64,000 bases of DNA, from assembly GCA_003058495.1 (NCBI GenBank), contig QBVC01000033.1, positions 1 through 64,000 on the forward strand, in the 5' to 3' direction. The notes under the pieces are model-generated. The model did no database searches. It was not told the origin of the DNA and was given only the letters and a program-made list of their open reading frames with translations. Source of the stretch: a gamma proteobacterium symbiont of Ctena orbiculata. Its GTDB lineage: Bacteria; Pseudomonadota; Gammaproteobacteria; Chromatiales; Chromatiaceae. Shown here piece by piece: positions 1-9,496 of the stretch. The translations under genes were made by a program, and so were the position numbers. Positions within the stretch are counted from its first letter, which is position 1; every line of letters starts with the position of its first letter.

Positions 1-1
1 C

Positions 2-775
2 ATCGATCTCTGCGCCCCGATCGGCAAGGGACAGCGAGGCCTCATCGTCTCGCCGCCGAAGGCGGGTAAGACGATGATGCTGCAGAACATCGCCCAGTCG
101 ATCACCCACAACCATCCGGAGTGCTACGTCATCGTGCTGCTGATCGACGAGCGTCCTGAAGAGGTCACCGAGATGGCGCGTTCGGTCAGGGGCGAAGTGA
201 TTTCCAGTACCTTCGACGAGCCGGCTACCCGGCATGTGCAGGTCGCGGAGATGGTGATCGAGAAGGCGAAGCGCCTGGTGGAACACAAGCGCGATGTGGT
301 GATCCTGCTCGATTCGATCACCCGCCTCGCCCGGGCCTACAATACCGTGGTGCCCTCCTCGGGCAAGGTCTTGACCGGTGGTGTCGACGCCAATGCGCTG
401 CACAGGCCGAAGCGCTTCTTCGGTGCGGCGCGCAATGTGGAGGAGGGCGGTTCCCTGACTATCCTCGCCACTGCCCTGGTGGATACGGGATCGAGAATGG
501 ATGACGTGATCTACGAAGAGTTCAAGGGGACGGGCAACATGGAGGTCCATCTGGACCGGCGCATCGCCGAGAAACGCATTTTCCCCGCCATCAATATCAA
601 CCGTTCCGGCACCCGTCGCGAGGAGCTGCTGATGAAGCCGGATGAGCTGCAGAAGATGTGGATATTGCGAAAGATCCTCCATCCCATGGATGAGCTTGCC
701 GCGATGGAGTTTCTCTACGACAAGCTGAAGGTCAGCAAGACCAATGATGAGTTTTTCGAGGCGATGAAGGGCTAA
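2..775 (+). CDS. rho: Transcription termination factor Rho, C-terminal part
   Basis: Rho is the hexameric RNA-dependent ATPase that ends transcription of untranslated RNA. The reading frame is open from the left edge, so the N-terminal RNA-binding domain lies outside the window. What remains is the ATPase core: a Walker A loop reading PPKAGKT shortly after the edge, the Walker B region VVILLDSIT, the Q/R-loop segment ending in SGKVLTGG, and the conserved end [12 protein letters not shown]. It matches Enterobacteria Rho almost residue for residue as I remember it. The gene ends normally and is followed by a 407-bp spacer with inverted repeats. Identity is near certain; only the 5' part is missing because of the window edge. 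Confidence 0.97.
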   Translation: MDLCAPIGKGQRGLIVSPPKAGKTMMLQNIAQSITHNHPECYVIVLLIDERPEEVTEMARSVRGEVISSTFDEPATRHVQVAEMVIEKAKRLVEHKRDVVILLDSITRLARAYNTVVPSSGKVLTGGVDANALHRPKRFFGAARNVEEGGSLTILATALVDTGSRMDDVIYEEFKGTGNMEVHLDRRIAEKRIFPAININRSGTRREELLMKPDELQKMWILRKILHPMDELAAMEFLYDKLKVSKTNDEFFEAMKG

Positions 776-869
776 GCCCGTCTACAGTCAGGTTACAGGA
801 TGGATGCCCGATGGTCTCTGCAAGCTTGACGCCGTCCATCTTAAACTCCTTTCAACCAGCCTAATCAAA

Positions 870-1060
870 CAGTGTAGGGTGCGGCTTGCCGCACCATTCA
901 ATGTACTCCTATCGGACAATTGCCCTGTAGGGTGGGGCCCAGCCCCACCAATCAATCCAATGACAATTCCATTTGGTGGGGCAGGGCTCTACCCTGCGCA
1001 TTGTTCCCAGGCCTCTGTGTGGCAACGAATAAATGGTGCGGCAAGCCGCACCCTACTGAT
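870..1060. repeat. Nested inverted repeat (REP/BIME-like) in the rho-murU spacer
   Basis: The 407-bp spacer after rho holds a nested palindromic structure. The outer arms, 874-898 and 1032-1056, are exact 25-base reverse complements, and each arm is itself a hairpin built on GGTGCGGCTTGCCGCACC. The inner arms, 928-952 and 973-997, are imperfect reverse complements built on a related GGTGGGGC...GCCCCACC hairpin. This is the architecture of a bacterial interspersed mosaic element. It could stop or stabilise rho mRNA ends, but no T-tract follows. A similar hairpin lies at 15279-15302. The rest of the spacer (776-869 and 1061-1182) shows nothing I recognise. Confidence 0.7.
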
Positions 1061-1182
1061 CTATTTTTTAATAGAGGTTGTGATCGGGATCTGAGACTAC
1101 TCACGACCATCTCAGCCTCAATGATGCGTTTGACTGAAGAACCGGTTACATTGTCATTTAGGTAATCAGCCTCAAATAAACA

Positions 1183-1947
1183 ATGAAAGCCATGATATTG
1201 GCCGCGGGCCGCGGCGAGCGGATGCGGCCCTTCACCGACAAGCTGCCCAAACCGCTGCTGCCGGTCGCCGGCAAGCCCCTGATCGTTCACCATATCGAAC
1301 GGCTAGCGCAGGCGGGTTTTCGCGAGCTGGTGATCAATCATGCCCACCTGGGTGAGATGATCGAGTCCACCCTCGGAGACGGCGGCGCCTGGGGGGTGGA
1401 GATACGCTATTCAGCGGAGAGGGTGGCGCTGGAGACAGGCGGGGGTATCTACCATGCGCTACCCCTGCTGGGGGAGGCGCCCTTTCTGGTGGTCAACGGA
1501 GATATCTGGTGCGATATCGACTTCGGCCGCCTGTCGCTGCGACGGGGTGATATGGCGCATCTGGTATTGGTGCCCAATCCGCAGCACAATCAGAGAGGAG
1601 ACTTCCGGCTGCAGCAGGGGCGGGTGATCCGGGGAGAGGAGGAGCGTCTGACCTTCAGCGGGATCGGTATCTATGATCCCGCTATGTTCGCATCCTGCCG
1701 ACCGACGGCTTTCCCATTGGCGCCACTGCTGAGATCCGTGATCGAGAAGGGGCTGGTTTCGGGTGAGTGCTTCCCGGGCCGCTGGATGGATATCGGCACC
1801 CCCCAGAGGCTGGCGGAGTTGGAGCGACTGGTGATGGAGGAAGATCACGGCGTTACAAGCCTTGCCCCTGGCAGCGCTTGTCACGGCGGGGATCTCTCTG
1901 CGCCAGAGGCGTTCGAATCGAGGGAGAAGCCATGGGACAAGAAATAG
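1183..1947 (+). CDS. murU: MurU-type sugar-phosphate nucleotidyltransferase
   Basis: A 254-residue nucleotidyltransferase. The N-terminus has the signature LAAGRGERMRP followed by KPLLPVAGKPLI, then VINHAHLG, LETGGGI and the metal-binding VNGDIW, ending with GRWMDIGTPQRL. The order and wording match Pseudomonas MurU, which makes UDP-MurNAc from MurNAc-alpha-1-phosphate in cell-wall recycling. Mannose-1-phosphate guanylyltransferases are the close alternative. The usual partner, the kinase AmgK, is not next to it. The last 30 or so residues extend beyond the family core. It overlaps the next gene by 16 bp, so the two are probably cotranscribed. Function at family level is sure; the MurU assignment is likely. 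Confidence 0.8.
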   Translation: MKAMILAAGRGERMRPFTDKLPKPLLPVAGKPLIVHHIERLAQAGFRELVINHAHLGEMIESTLGDGGAWGVEIRYSAERVALETGGGIYHALPLLGEAPFLVVNGDIWCDIDFGRLSLRRGDMAHLVLVPNPQHNQRGDFRLQQGRVIRGEEERLTFSGIGIYDPAMFASCRPTAFPLAPLLRSVIEKGLVSGECFPGRWMDIGTPQRLAELERLVMEEDHGVTSLAPGSACHGGDLSAPEAFESREKPWDKK

Positions 1948-3350
1948 AAACATGTGAATTCTCCGCGCACGATTTTGCCGAGTTTCAGCGCCGCCTTGGG
2001 AGGGAGACCCAACTCCTCGCCGAGTGGTTCGAGGAGGGGGTGTTTGCCTCGGATGGGGCTATCGGGGGGTATGAGCTCGAGGCCTGTCTGCTCGACCGGG
2101 ACGCGAATCCCGCGCCCCTCAATCAACCCCTGCTGGAGAGGCTTGACGAGTCCCTCGTGGTACCCGAGCTCGCGACCTTCAACGTGGAGATCAACAGCAC
2201 GGCCAGACCGCTGCATGGCGACGTGTTCGAACGCATGGCCGAAGAGCTGCAGTCGCTATGGGACAGGAGCAATCGCGCAGCACAGCCGCTGGGCGCCAGA
2301 ATGGGGATGATCGGAATCATGCCGAGCCTGCGGCAGCAGGCGCTGACGCTGCACAATATGTCCCCGCTGAATCGTTACCAGGCCCTCAACGATCAGGTTT
2401 TCAAGCTAAGGCACGGCAAGCCGCTCTCGATACAGATCGAGGGTAGGGAGACCCTGAATCTTGAACACGATGACGTCATGCTGGAATCGGCGGCGACCTC
2501 GTTTCAGATCCATCTGCAGGCCGATGCAAAACGCGCGGCTCTCCTCTATAACCTGTCAAAGATCGCATCCGCACCGATGGTGGCGGTGAGTGCCAATTCA
2601 CCCTACCTGTTCGGCCACGATCTCTGGGATGAGACGCGAATACCCCTGTTTGAACAGTCGATATCGGTGGGCGCATCGGATTTGACCAAGCGCGTCAGTT
2701 TCGGCATCCGCTATCTCTATGCGTCGATGATGGAGAATTTCGAGGCCAATTTCCAACGCTATCCGGTACTCTTGCCGCTGCTGATGGATGAACCGGTGGA
2801 GAGGCTGGCCCACCTTCGACTGCACAATGGGACCATCTGGCGGTGGAATCGCCCGCTGATCGGTTTTGACGGCAACGGCAGGCCCCATCTGCGCATCGAG
2901 CATCGGGTGGTGCCGGCCGGGCCGAGTGTCATCGATGCCATCGCCAACGCCGCCTTCTATTTCGGTCTTGTGACCGGATTGGCGGAACGCTATGAATCGC
3001 CGGAAGCGGAGATGGGATTTATCCGTGCCCGCAGCAACTTCTACAACGCGGCGCGGAAGGGGCTGAAGGCGGAGCTCTTCTGGTTTGACTGGAGTACTTG
3101 TCCCGCCGAAACCCTGATCAGGGAACAGTTGCTGGGGGTGGCGAGGGATGGATTGCGGCATCTCGGTATCGATGCAGCCTCCATCGACTATTGGCTGGGT
3201 ATCATTGAACAGCGCGTGGTACGGGGTATCAACGGCGCCACCTGGCAGCGTCAATGGGTGGCCCGGCACGGCCCGCATTTTCAGCAGCTGATGGAGGCCT
3301 ATCTCGAACAGCAGGAGAGCGGCAAACCGGTGCATGAGTGGACGCTCTAG
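1932..3350 (+). CDS. Glutamate-cysteine ligase homologue, GCS2 family
   Basis: A 472-residue protein beginning MGQEIETCEFSAHDF. I chose the ATG at 1932, preceded by a GAGGGAG ribosome site, rather than upstream in-frame codons inside murU. The GCS2-type ATP-dependent carboxylate-amine ligase fold is suggested by the early GGYELEACLLDRD segment (the E-x-E metal/ATP strand), VPELATFNVEINSTARPL, and the later HNGTIWRWNRP and RIEHRVVPAGPSVIDAIANAAF, where conserved Arg and Glu residues normally bind substrate and metal. Family members ligate glutamate or related acids to an amine, but the true substrate here is unknown. It overlaps murU and lies 114 bp before an AstE-like hydrolase, a possible ligase/hydrolase pair. 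Confidence 0.72.
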   Translation: MGQEIETCEFSAHDFAEFQRRLGRETQLLAEWFEEGVFASDGAIGGYELEACLLDRDANPAPLNQPLLERLDESLVVPELATFNVEINSTARPLHGDVFERMAEELQSLWDRSNRAAQPLGARMGMIGIMPSLRQQALTLHNMSPLNRYQALNDQVFKLRHGKPLSIQIEGRETLNLEHDDVMLESAATSFQIHLQADAKRAALLYNLSKIASAPMVAVSANSPYLFGHDLWDETRIPLFEQSISVGASDLTKRVSFGIRYLYASMMENFEANFQRYPVLLPLLMDEPVERLAHLRLHNGTIWRWNRPLIGFDGNGRPHLRIEHRVVPAGPSVIDAIANAAFYFGLVTGLAERYESPEAEMGFIRARSNFYNAARKGLKAELFWFDWSTCPAETLIREQLLGVARDGLRHLGIDAASIDYWLGIIEQRVVRGINGATWQRQWVARHGPHFQQLMEAYLEQQESGKPVHEWTL

Positions 3351-3464
3351 TCTGCTCGGCGAGGCTTGGTCTCGCCCTCGGCCGGGCAGGCGCCTGGAAT
3401 CCCCTCGTTATCCAAGGGTCCGGGGATTAGGGGTTAGTATGATCAATTCGGGTAAACTATAGGC

Positions 3465-4508
3465 ATGCTGCAGGAATTCGATTATTTGCCAGAGAATCTG
3501 TTGACGCTGGAGGCAAGACAGCTCGCCGATCACCTGAATGGCCCCACCCTGATCCACCTTCCCGGGAGAAGAGAGGAGCCGCTCTTTGTCTCCGTCTTGA
3601 TGCATGGCAATGAAACTGTCGGCTGGGAGGCGATACGCGCCCTCTTGGCCGTCTATCGAAACCGGGAGCTGCCACGGGCGCTGAGCCTGTTCATCGGCAA
3701 CGTGGATGCGGCGGCTGAAGGCCTGCGCCTGCTCCCAGGACAGCCCGACTACAACCGGATATGGTGTGGCAGCGAACTCGAGCTGACCCCCGAGCACCGG
3801 GTTATGGAGCAGGTGGTCGAGCGCATGCGCTCGCGCAAGCCGTTTGCCAGTGTCGACATCCACAACAACACCGGTCTCAATCCCCACTACGCCTGCATCA
3901 ACCGCATGGATACCGAGTTTCTTCACCTCGCCCTGCTCTTCTCCCGCACCGTGGTCTATTTTCTGCGTCCCAGGGGGGTGCAGTCGATGGCCTTTGCGGA
4001 GCTCTGTCCCGCGGTGACCCTGGAGTGCGGCAAGGTCGGCAGCGCCCACGGCATAGAGCATGCCCGGGACTACCTCGAGGCCTGCCTGCACCTGGCTGAA
4101 CACCCCCGGCACAGGGTGAGCCACCTCGATATCGACCTGTTTCACACCGTGGCCCAGGTCAAGATATCCCCCGATGTCAGTTTCGGCTTTACGCCCGGGG
4201 AGAGCGCTATCGTGCTCGACCCCCACATCGACCACCTCAACTTCCGCGAGTTGCCCAGCGGAACCCTTTTCGGCTGGTTAAACGGCGCCGGCCTCGATGC
4301 CCTGGATGTCAGGGATGAGCAGGGCCGCGAGGTGAGCGATGACTATTTCACCATCGAGGACGGGCAGCTCTGCCTCCATCGTTCGGTCATGCCATCCATG
4401 TTGACCAAGGATCTGAACGTGATTCGACAGGACTGTCTCTGTTATCTGATGGAGCGCTATGAGTCCCATCTGACGAATTCGGCGACGAGCGCGCCCCAAG
4501 GCGGATGA
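3465..4508 (+). CDS. AstE/aspartoacylase-type M14 zinc hydrolase
   Basis: A 347-residue predicted zinc-dependent hydrolase of the succinylglutamate desuccinylase/aspartoacylase branch of M14. The zinc ligands are visible as the H-x-x-E motif in LMHGNETVGWEA (about residue 46) and the later His in VDIHNNTG (about 131). CGKVGS and a conserved Glu context follow. Members remove acyl groups from amino acids or trim small peptides. The ATG at 3465 is 114 bp after the GCS2-family ligase, and the two may act on the same gamma-glutamyl or N-acyl compound (inference). The gene converges on lipA with only 15 bp between stop codons. Confidence 0.75.
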   Translation: MLQEFDYLPENLLTLEARQLADHLNGPTLIHLPGRREEPLFVSVLMHGNETVGWEAIRALLAVYRNRELPRALSLFIGNVDAAAEGLRLLPGQPDYNRIWCGSELELTPEHRVMEQVVERMRSRKPFASVDIHNNTGLNPHYACINRMDTEFLHLALLFSRTVVYFLRPRGVQSMAFAELCPAVTLECGKVGSAHGIEHARDYLEACLHLAEHPRHRVSHLDIDLFHTVAQVKISPDVSFGFTPGESAIVLDPHIDHLNFRELPSGTLFGWLNGAGLDALDVRDEQGREVSDDYFTIEDGQLCLHRSVMPSMLTKDLNVIRQDCLCYLMERYESHLTNSATSAPQGG

Positions 4509-4523
4509 CCGGATAGTGGCCGC

Positions 4524-5498
4524 TCACTTCTCGAAAAGAGGATTGGCCTGTAGGTCCGCGTGATAGGAGGAACGTACCATGGGGCCGCTGGCAACACGGG
4601 TAAATCCCATCTCCCTGGCGATCTCTCCAAGCTGATCAAACTCTTCCGGGGGGACGAACCGGATCACGGGGAGATGGTCCCTGCTCGGTTGCAGGTATTG
4701 CCCCAGGGTAAGCATCTCGCAGCCGTGACGGCGCAGCGCCTGGACCACCTCGAGCACCTCATCTCTCTCCTCTCCCAGGCCCAGCATCAGGCCCGACTTG
4801 GCGGGTACCTCGGGATGTAGCTGCTTGAATCTTTGCAGCAGTTCCAGCGAGCCCTGGTAATCCGCACCGGGACGGGCCTGTCTGTAGAGTCGGGGCACCG
4901 TTTCCAGGTTATGGTTGAAGACGTCGGGGGGATAGGCAGAGAAGGCGCTCAGCGCCGACTCAACGCGGCCGCGAAAGTCGGGCACCAGGATCTCGATCTT
5001 GGTCTGCGGTCGCTGGCCGCGAATGGCGGAGATGCATTGTGCGAAATGTCCGCCGCCGCCGTCGCGCAGATCGTCCCGGTCGACGGAGGTGATGACCACA
5101 TAGTTGAGCGCCATCGCGGCCACCGCCTCGGCGAGTTGCACGGGCTCTTCGGGATCGAGGGGCTTGGGCGTGCCATGGGCGACGTCGCAGAAGGGGCAGC
5201 GGCGGGTACAGATATCCCCCATGACCATGAAGGTGGCGGTGCCATGATGGAAACACTCCCCCAGGTTGGGGCAGGCCGCCTCTTCGCAGACCGAGCTCAA
5301 GCCCCTGTCGCGCAGGATGCGGCGGATACGGCTCACCTGCTTGCCCAGCGGCGCCTTGGCGCGGATCCACTCGGGTTTGCGCAGGACCGTCTCCCGGGGT
5401 TCCACCTTCACCGGTATGCGGGACAGTTTGGATTTGCCCCGCTGGTGGCTCTCCGGGGTTGAACGCGAGGGTGGAAGGATCTCTTTGTCGAGACTCAT
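4524..5498 (-). CDS. lipA: Lipoyl synthase
   Basis: A radical-SAM enzyme that inserts two sulfurs into protein-bound octanoyl groups to form lipoyl cofactors. At 324 residues it has normal length. The N-terminal auxiliary-cluster cysteines appear as [12 protein letters not shown], the radical-SAM motif as CTRRCPFC, and the C-terminal RSSYHA carries the conserved serine that ligates the auxiliary cluster. It overlaps the end of lipB by four bases (ATGA), so translation is coupled. It is the last gene of the long minus-strand run that begins with mreB, as in the enterobacterial dacA-ybeD-lipB-lipA order, although lipB and lipA are adjacent here. Confidence 0.97.
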   Translation of the reverse strand: MSLDKEILPPSRSTPESHQRGKSKLSRIPVKVEPRETVLRKPEWIRAKAPLGKQVSRIRRILRDRGLSSVCEEAACPNLGECFHHGTATFMVMGDICTRRCPFCDVAHGTPKPLDPEEPVQLAEAVAAMALNYVVITSVDRDDLRDGGGGHFAQCISAIRGQRPQTKIEILVPDFRGRVESALSAFSAYPPDVFNHNLETVPRLYRQARPGADYQGSLELLQRFKQLHPEVPAKSGLMLGLGEERDEVLEVVQALRRHGCEMLTLGQYLQPSRDHLPVIRFVPPEEFDQLGEIAREMGFTRVASGPMVRSSYHADLQANPLFEK

Positions 5499-6142
5499 GG
5501 CGCTATCTCTCTATCGACGAAGCTGAGAGTGTAGCCCAAAGCGGCGGCCAGGTGGGCGGAGAATTGCCGGCCCAGGCCGGCGATGTCGGTATCGATATGC
5601 TGATCGGCCAACTGGGTGATCCTGAGTCCCGGATAGCCGCAGGGGTCGATGCGTTTAAAGGGTGAGAGATCCATGTTCACATTCAGGCTGAGCCCGTGAA
5701 AGCTGCAACCCCGCCGTACCCGCAGGCCGAGGGAGGCGACCTTGCTGCCGTCGATATAGACCCCGGGGGCATCCCTGCGGGCGGCCGCCGCCACACCCTG
5801 TTCCGCCAGCAGGGCGATGACCGCCCCTTCCAGATGGCTCACCAGGGTGCGCACGCCGAGACGGGCGCGGCGCAGATCGAGCAGGAGATAGGCGATGAGC
5901 TGTCCGGGGCCGTGATAGGTGACCTGGCCGCCCCGGTCTGTCTCGATCACCGGGATCTCCCCGGGATCGATGAGATGCTCGCGTTTTCCCGCCTGTCCCA
6001 GGGTGAACACGGGCGGGTGCTCGAGCAGCCAGAGCTGATCGGGACTGCGGTCGCTGCGCGCATCGGTATAGGCCTGCATCGCCTGCCAGGCATCGGGGTA
6101 GGGCTGCATCCCAAGCTGTCGGACCAGGAGTCGGGCGGACAC
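5495..6142 (-). CDS. lipB: Octanoyltransferase LipB
   Basis: LipB moves the octanoyl group from acyl carrier protein to lipoyl domains. Motifs seen: [33 protein letters not shown] (catalytic Cys with the nearby Lys in GSKVASLG) and [11 protein letters not shown] place the start at the GTG at 6142, giving 216 residues. From this start, [18 protein letters not shown] lines up with the E. coli N-terminus, and the codon lies two bases after the ybeD stop. The longer reading frame upstream overlaps ybeD and looks unlike LipB. Confidence 0.95.
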   Translation of the reverse strand: MSARLLVRQLGMQPYPDAWQAMQAYTDARSDRSPDQLWLLEHPPVFTLGQAGKREHLIDPGEIPVIETDRGGQVTYHGPGQLIAYLLLDLRRARLGVRTLVSHLEGAVIALLAEQGVAAAARRDAPGVYIDGSKVASLGLRVRRGCSFHGLSLNVNMDLSPFKRIDPCGYPGLRITQLADQHIDTDIAGLGRQFSAHLAAALGYTLSFVDREIAP

Positions 6143-6144
6143 CT

Positions 6145-6414
6145 TCAGAGGGCCATCACCACTTTTTCGTGGGCACTGAGGTCGAGGTAGATGGCGTCGA
6201 GCTGGGCCTTGCTCTGGGCGCGCAGGGTGATGGTTACCGAGACCCACTTTCCCCCCTTGCTGAGGCGGCTGTTGACGGCGGTTTCGTGGAGCTCCTCGGT
6301 ATGGCGGCCCACCAGCTCCACCACCATCGCCTCGAAACCGGGCTCGGCCTTGCCCATCACCTTGATCGGGAAATCACAGGGAAATTCCAGCAGTGTCTCT
6401 TCGTTCTGATCCAC
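6145..6414 (-). CDS. ybeD: DUF493/YbeD family small protein
   Basis: An 89-residue protein of the YbeD (DUF493) family, an ACT-like alpha/beta fold of unknown biochemical role that sits between dacA and lipB in many gammaproteobacteria. The family pattern is visible in [15 protein letters not shown] at the N-terminus, [17 protein letters not shown] in the middle and [18 protein letters not shown] at the end. It starts 12 bp after dacA and ends two bases before lipB, so it belongs to the same transcript. The context is conserved with E. coli, but I cannot assign a function beyond the family. Confidence 0.92.
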   Translation of the reverse strand: MDQNEETLLEFPCDFPIKVMGKAEPGFEAMVVELVGRHTEELHETAVNSRLSKGGKWVSVTITLRAQSKAQLDAIYLDLSAHEKVVMAL

Positions 6415-6426
6415 GATGATCCGCCC

Positions 6427-7605
6427 TCACTCCAGCCACAGCAGCGCGCTGTCCTTGATCTGCTGCCAGATATTGCCGTCCGCGATGCTCTTCAGCGCGA
6501 TCAGGGGCGCTTCGGTAACCGGTTCGCCATTGAGGGTGACGCTGACATGACCGAGCACCTTGCCCTCTTTGATCGGCGCCATGATCCTCGGTTCTATCTC
6601 CATGCTGGCATTGAGATTCTTGTACTGGTGTCGGGGGATGGTGACATTCAGGTCCTGGTTGAGGCCGATGGGCAGCTTCTCCTTTTCACCCTTCCAGATG
6701 CGGGCCCGATTGAGCACCTCCCCGGCGCTGTAGAGTTGATGGGTCTCATAGAAGCGAAAGCCGTAGTTCAGCAGACTTTGGCTTGCCTGGGCCCTGGCCT
6801 CCTCGCCCTTGGTCCCCATCACCACGGTGATGAGGCGCATGTTCTCCCGCTGGGCCGACGCGACCAGGCAGTAACCCGCGGCCTCGGTATGGCCGGTTTT
6901 GATGCCGTCCACGCTCTCGTCGCGCCACAGCAGCTTGTTCCGGTTGTGTTGCTCTATATCATTGAATACAAATGATTTATCACGATACCAAGGATAGTAC
7001 TCCGGATAATCCCGAATCGTGGCCGCGGCCACCTTGGCGATATCCGCCGGCGTGGTGTAGTGGTCGTCGTCGGGGAGCCCTGTGCTGTTGACGAAGTGGG
7101 TGTCCGCCATGCCGAGACGCCTGGCATGGTTGTTCATCAGCTCGGCGAAGGTGGCCTCGCTGCCGGCGATATGCTCGGCGAGGGCGACACAGGCGTCGTT
7201 GCCCGACTGGATGATCATGCCCTTGACCAGGTCGATGACCTTGACCTTTTTCCCAACCTCGATGAACATCCGCGAGCCTGGTGTGCGCCAGGCCTTTTCG
7301 CTGATCAGCACCTTGTCTTCCAGGTTGATATTGCCCTGTTTCAATTCATTGAAGACCGCGTAGGCAGTCATGATCTTGGTCAGGCTGGCGGGTTCGAGCC
7401 GATTGTCGGCGCCCTTTGTGGCGAGAATCCTGCCGCTGTGGAAGTCGACCAGCAGATAACCCGAGGCCGAGACCTCCGGTGGGGCGGGGGTGGGGCTGAC
7501 CGCATGGGCCGAGAAGACGGCCAGGCAAAGCAGCCACAACACGGCGCTGTTCAGACGGGCATGGGGTGGGCGCGGACAGATGGGTATGGCTTGTGTGGCT
7601 GGCAT
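6427..7605 (-). CDS. dacA: D-alanyl-D-alanine carboxypeptidase (PBP5/6 type)
   Basis: A 392-residue low-molecular-weight penicillin-binding protein that trims the terminal D-Ala from peptidoglycan pentapeptides in the periplasm. A signal peptide is visible (SAVLWLLCLAVFSAHA, about residues 19-35). The catalytic motifs are SLTKIMTAY (SxxK), SGNDACVALAE (SxN) and DGIKTGHTEAAGYC (KTG). A beta-rich C-terminal PBP5 domain ends with an amphipathic helix (DSALLWLE) for membrane attachment. It lies between rlpA (25 bp upstream) and ybeD, the standard order. The gene is called dacC in pseudomonads. Confidence 0.95.
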   Translation of the reverse strand: MPATQAIPICPRPPHARLNSAVLWLLCLAVFSAHAVSPTPAPPEVSASGYLLVDFHSGRILATKGADNRLEPASLTKIMTAYAVFNELKQGNINLEDKVLISEKAWRTPGSRMFIEVGKKVKVIDLVKGMIIQSGNDACVALAEHIAGSEATFAELMNNHARRLGMADTHFVNSTGLPDDDHYTTPADIAKVAAATIRDYPEYYPWYRDKSFVFNDIEQHNRNKLLWRDESVDGIKTGHTEAAGYCLVASAQRENMRLITVVMGTKGEEARAQASQSLLNYGFRFYETHQLYSAGEVLNRARIWKGEKEKLPIGLNQDLNVTIPRHQYKNLNASMEIEPRIMAPIKEGKVLGHVSVTLNGEPVTEAPLIALKSIADGNIWQQIKDSALLWLE

Positions 7606-7630
7606 AGTGATGCGCTATTTTATTGATTCG

Positions 7631-8491
7631 TTAACGAATGACAACATGGGGATCGGCAATGCCGAGTTTGCCCAGCCGTTGACTGAGATGATCAGCCAGC
7701 TCCACGCTGGCAATCGGGCCCACCTGTACCCGATAGACCGGACGCTCGGGGTTATCGCTGTCTTCTATGAGTACACGGGTCTTTAATTGTTCCTCGAGTC
7801 TCCTTTTCAGGCGTTGTGCATTCTCGGCGCTGCCGAAGGCGCCGACCTGGAGGAAAAGTTCCGGCAGCATGTTTCCCTTTCTCAGTTTCACCGGTTTCGC
7901 CGCGACAGCCTTTTTCGCGCTGTTCGGGTCGAGACTCACCACCTCGACCAGGCCCGTGCCCTCGCCGGTGATACCCAGCTTCCAGGCCGCGGTATAGGAG
8001 AGATCGATCAGGCGGTTGTCGTGAAACGGACCGCGATCGTTGACCTTCACCACCACACTGCGATTGTTTTTCAGGTTGGTAACGCGGACATAGCTTGGCA
8101 GCGGCAGACTCTTGTGCGCCGCGGTCATGGCATACATATCGTAGGTCTCCCCGCTGCTGGTGCGCTGACCGTGAAACTTGCTGCCATACCAGGAGGCGAT
8201 ACCGCGGGCGCTGTAGCCCCGGTAGTCGTCAAGGGTGTAGTAGCGTTTGCCGAACACCACGTAGCTCTCCGGGTTGCCGTAGCGGCTTGGCGGTTCCTGC
8301 TTGGGCACCGCGTCGGGAATCGCTTCGATATTGGCGGGGGGCGGGTGGCGATGGCTGACGCCATCCCGTTTTTCGATGCGCGCAACCCTGTCCGTGCTGC
8401 AGGCGGTGATCAGCGCCGTGCAGATGATCGCGACGATCACTGCCTGCAATGAAATCCCGGCCCTCATTCCTATGCTGTTGCGATATATCAT
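7631..8491 (-). CDS. rlpA: Septal-ring lytic transglycosylase RlpA
   Basis: A 286-residue lipoprotein with a lipobox (ALITAC, about residue 31) for outer-membrane anchoring. Next comes a double-psi beta-barrel lytic domain (ARGIASWYGSKFHGQRTSSGE, with the catalytic Asp in VKVNDRGPF). A C-terminal SPOR domain (FLQVGAFGSAENAQRLKRRLEE) binds denuded glycan at division sites. RlpA cleaves peptidoglycan lacking stem peptides. The start codon directly abuts the mltB stop, and dacA follows, so it is part of the wall-remodelling operon. The Met at residue 9 is a possible alternative start. Confidence 0.94.
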   Translation of the reverse strand: MIYRNSIGMRAGISLQAVIVAIICTALITACSTDRVARIEKRDGVSHRHPPPANIEAIPDAVPKQEPPSRYGNPESYVVFGKRYYTLDDYRGYSARGIASWYGSKFHGQRTSSGETYDMYAMTAAHKSLPLPSYVRVTNLKNNRSVVVKVNDRGPFHDNRLIDLSYTAAWKLGITGEGTGLVEVVSLDPNSAKKAVAAKPVKLRKGNMLPELFLQVGAFGSAENAQRLKRRLEEQLKTRVLIEDSDNPERPVYRVQVGPIASVELADHLSQRLGKLGIADPHVVIR

Positions 8492-9490
8492 CTACCTGGC
8501 TGTTTCAGCGGCCATCTTGGCGGCAAGGATCTCCCGGCTCAGTTGATAGACCGCCATGGCGTAGAGGTTGCTGTGATTGTAGCGTGTTATGACATAGAAA
8601 TTGTGCAGTCCCAACCAAAACTCATCTTTGTCACCGGCATCGAGCTTGACCAGGCTGGTCAGGGAGTCGGCGGCGGGGGGTTCACCCTGCAGCGGACGAA
8701 TTCCCCTGGCCAGCAGCGTGCCCAGTTTGATGCTGGGTTTCATTCCTGCGTCGACGAAGGCCTGAAGGCCCTCTCCGCCATTGGTCAGCAAGGTGATGGG
8801 CTGGTTGGGCTTCCAGCCGTGGGTCTTGAAGTAGCTTGCGACGCTGGCGATGATATCGGCATTGCTGTTCCACAGGTCGCGTCTGCCGTCGCCGTCATGG
8901 TCCACGGCGTAGCGGCGGTAGCTGCTGGAGATGAACTGGGGCATCCCCATCGCCCCGGCGTAGGAACCCATTGCGCTTTCACGGTCTACCCCCTCCTCCC
9001 GGGTTAGCAGCAGGAACTGCTCCAATTCCCGGCGAAAGAAATCGCTCCGCTTGGGGTAGCCGAAGGCGAGAGTGGTGAGGGCGTCGAGTACCCGGTATCG
9101 CCCGATGTGCTTGCCGTAGCGGGTCTCAACGCCGATGATGGCGACGATGATTTCGGCGGGCACCCCGTACTGCTCGCTCACCGACACCAGCAAGGCCTCG
9201 TTCTGGCGCCAAAACTCGACCCCGCCGGCCACCCGGTCGGGTTTCAGGAAGATGGGGCGGTACTCATGCCAGGCCTTAGACTCCGCGGGACGGGTGATCG
9301 CTTCGATGATGTCGTCCCTGAAGGTTGTGCCGATCAGCAGGCGTTCCACTTGATCCGCATTGAAGTCGTGTTTTTCAGCCATCTCCCGGGCAAACTTCTT
9401 GAACGCGGTTGTCTGCTGTTGGGTATGGGCGCAAGCCGCCGTGGACAGGGCGAGGCTGGATAGAAGCAGAAGTTGAATAATAAGTCGCAT
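8492..9490 (-). CDS. mltB: Membrane-bound lytic murein transglycosylase B
   Basis: A 332-residue lipoprotein transglycosylase of the MltB/SltB1 family. The N-terminus LLLLSSLALSTAAC is a signal with a lipobox. The catalytic Glu lies in IIGVETRYGKHIGRY, and YAGAMGMPQFISSSYRRYAVDHDGDGRRDLW contains the family's conserved Gly-Met-Pro-Gln-Phe segment and an EF-hand-like Asp cluster. It cleaves MurNAc-GlcNAc bonds with anhydro-MurNAc formation. Six bases separate it from rodA and none from rlpA. The rodA-mltB-rlpA-dacA order resembles Pseudomonas more than E. coli. Confidence 0.94.
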   Translation of the reverse strand: MRLIIQLLLLSSLALSTAACAHTQQQTTAFKKFAREMAEKHDFNADQVERLLIGTTFRDDIIEAITRPAESKAWHEYRPIFLKPDRVAGGVEFWRQNEALLVSVSEQYGVPAEIIVAIIGVETRYGKHIGRYRVLDALTTLAFGYPKRSDFFRRELEQFLLLTREEGVDRESAMGSYAGAMGMPQFISSSYRRYAVDHDGDGRRDLWNSNADIIASVASYFKTHGWKPNQPITLLTNGGEGLQAFVDAGMKPSIKLGTLLARGIRPLQGEPPAADSLTSLVKLDAGDKDEFWLGLHNFYVITRYNHSNLYAMAVYQLSREILAAKMAAETAR

Positions 9491-9496
9491 GATCGT

